Shown in pieces: positions 62,986 through 64,000 of a DNA stretch of 64,000 nucleotides (positions are counted from its first letter, which is position 1; each line of letters begins with the position of its first letter). The notes beneath the pieces are model-generated. The model saw only the letters and a list, made by a program, of their open reading frames with translations, made no database searches and was not told the origin of the DNA. The stretch is from Sciurus carolinensis (Eukaryota; Chordata; Mammalia; Rodentia; Sciuridae): NCBI RefSeq assembly GCF_902686445.1, contig NC_062225.1, positions 93,174,581 through 93,238,580 on the forward strand, in the 5' to 3' direction. Made by a program: the position numbers and the translations under genes.

Positions 62986-63794
62986 CACCTTTACTCCTGC
63001 AAACCCAGTCAGGTCGATGGCAGCCCGCAGACGTCCCCCAGAGCAGGACCGACTGCAAAGGTGGGCAGGTGTGTGCTGCTCACAAGGGCAAGCGTGTGCC
63101 GTTGAAGGGTGTTCAAGGTTGCAGCTTCCTATTAATTCAGGCATGACGTGTTCTTTCTTTACAGGATGACGGTGAAGGTGGGCACTGATTTCTAATGCCC
63201 TTACTCGGTGATAGAACCACCGCAGCACCGGGCTGTGGCCATTTCCTAAAGAAACCCGTCTACTTGATAATGTTTGCACGCAGTCACAGTTCTCCACCCT
63301 GCTGCCGAGTCGGGACCTGGGTGCGCTCCCCCTGAGCCTGGGCCCCGCCCTGCGGGTCACCCTGCAGGATTCCAATGGGAATAGACCCACCAGTTTAACC
63401 TTTGGGTACAATTCTCAGGTAGAAATCAGTAAATACCACTTTAGATGACAGAAAGTCTTCCAAAGAGCCAGGACACTCTCAGTACTGGGCTGGTTTAGGG
63501 TTGAAAAAGCCCGGGAGCCTGGCCCACATCCCGGGTTTCTCGGGCCTAGTCAGCTTCAGGGCTGTGGGTTGGGGCACATGCCTCTCAGGTGGGGCCCATC
63601 CTGGCTCCTTTCATTGCACCGTCAATGGGCACCTTGTTCTGCCTCCAGGGTCCCATCCATGCCTGTCGTGGAGGCTGGTTACAGTAATGGAGGCTGACCC
63701 TGCCAGGTAGGCCCTGCCTGGACTCTGGAGTGGGGAAAGAAAGAGACCCACATTGCCCAAGCAGGTCAGAGGGTTGAGAGAGTAGGACTTGGAA

Positions 63795-63905
63795 GAAGGA
63801 AGGTCTCAGTAAGACCTTGACCTGGGGTGGGACTCTGGCAAGTCACTTATCTTTTTGAAACTTGGTTTTATGGTATGTTAAATGGGAACAAAAATGTTGG
63901 CTTAG
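63795..63905 (+). mobile_element. MIR-type SINE relic (core region)
   Basis: Contains accttgacctggggtgggac, ctggcaagtcacttatcttt, ttgaaacttggttttatgg and gttaaatgggaacaaaaatg. This is the order of the MIR core (gaccttgggcaagtcacttaacct, tctgagcctcagtttcctcat, ctgtaaaatggggataataat). Confidence 0.68.
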
Positions 63906-64000
63906 TTAGGCAAAACCACCTCCAGCCAGGGGTCCCCAGCAAGAGCCTGGCTGGGGCTGCCTTCTCTCTCACGGGGACTGAGGACAGGAGCATCTGCTCT

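Overview
This is mammalian nuclear DNA, most likely from a squirrel-family rodent (ground squirrel or marmot type). The clade call rests on the 3' end of the younger LINE-1 (G-rich 3' UTR followed by a conserved AT-rich end), which I recognise from sciurid genomes; it is a judgement from memory. I found no functional host gene and no RNA gene. Nearly everything that can be named is a transposon, a pseudogene or tandemly repeated DNA.

Layout. (1) From 1 to about 12,325 lies an old L1M-type LINE-1 on the minus strand. Its 3' part is off the left edge and its 5' end is near 12,325. Two later insertions split it: a processed pseudogene of CCDC62 (about 409-1343) and a full-length younger LINE-1 on the plus strand (4240-11154). 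The younger element is flanked by a perfect 16-bp target-site duplication. It keeps an open ORF1, but its ORF2 is broken by three stops and three frameshifts. (2) From 12,605 to 13,015 there is a small minisatellite in which every unit carries a TGAGTCA (AP-1) motif. (3) From 13,016 to 14,624 is unassigned sequence, followed by an LTR-like fragment.

(4) From about 14,777 to 47,173, half of the window, runs one uninterrupted minisatellite with a 43-bp unit, about 750 copies, with a 200-base run of N at 34,879-35,078. It has higher-order structure: blocks of 0.6 to 2.9 kb are duplicated within it, some nearly identical. Its right end abuts a MaLR-type LTR. (5) From 47,174 to 64,000 is GC-rich, apparently non-coding sequence. 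It contains LTR relics, old L1 fragments, a Tigger-like DNA transposon relic, MIR relics and a second small minisatellite (53,932-54,315).

The strongest candidate for something undescribed is the 43-bp array: its size, its layered duplications, and a single CpG per unit whose two deamination products are both common. No pathway links the features. The window records successive insertions and local tandem expansion.
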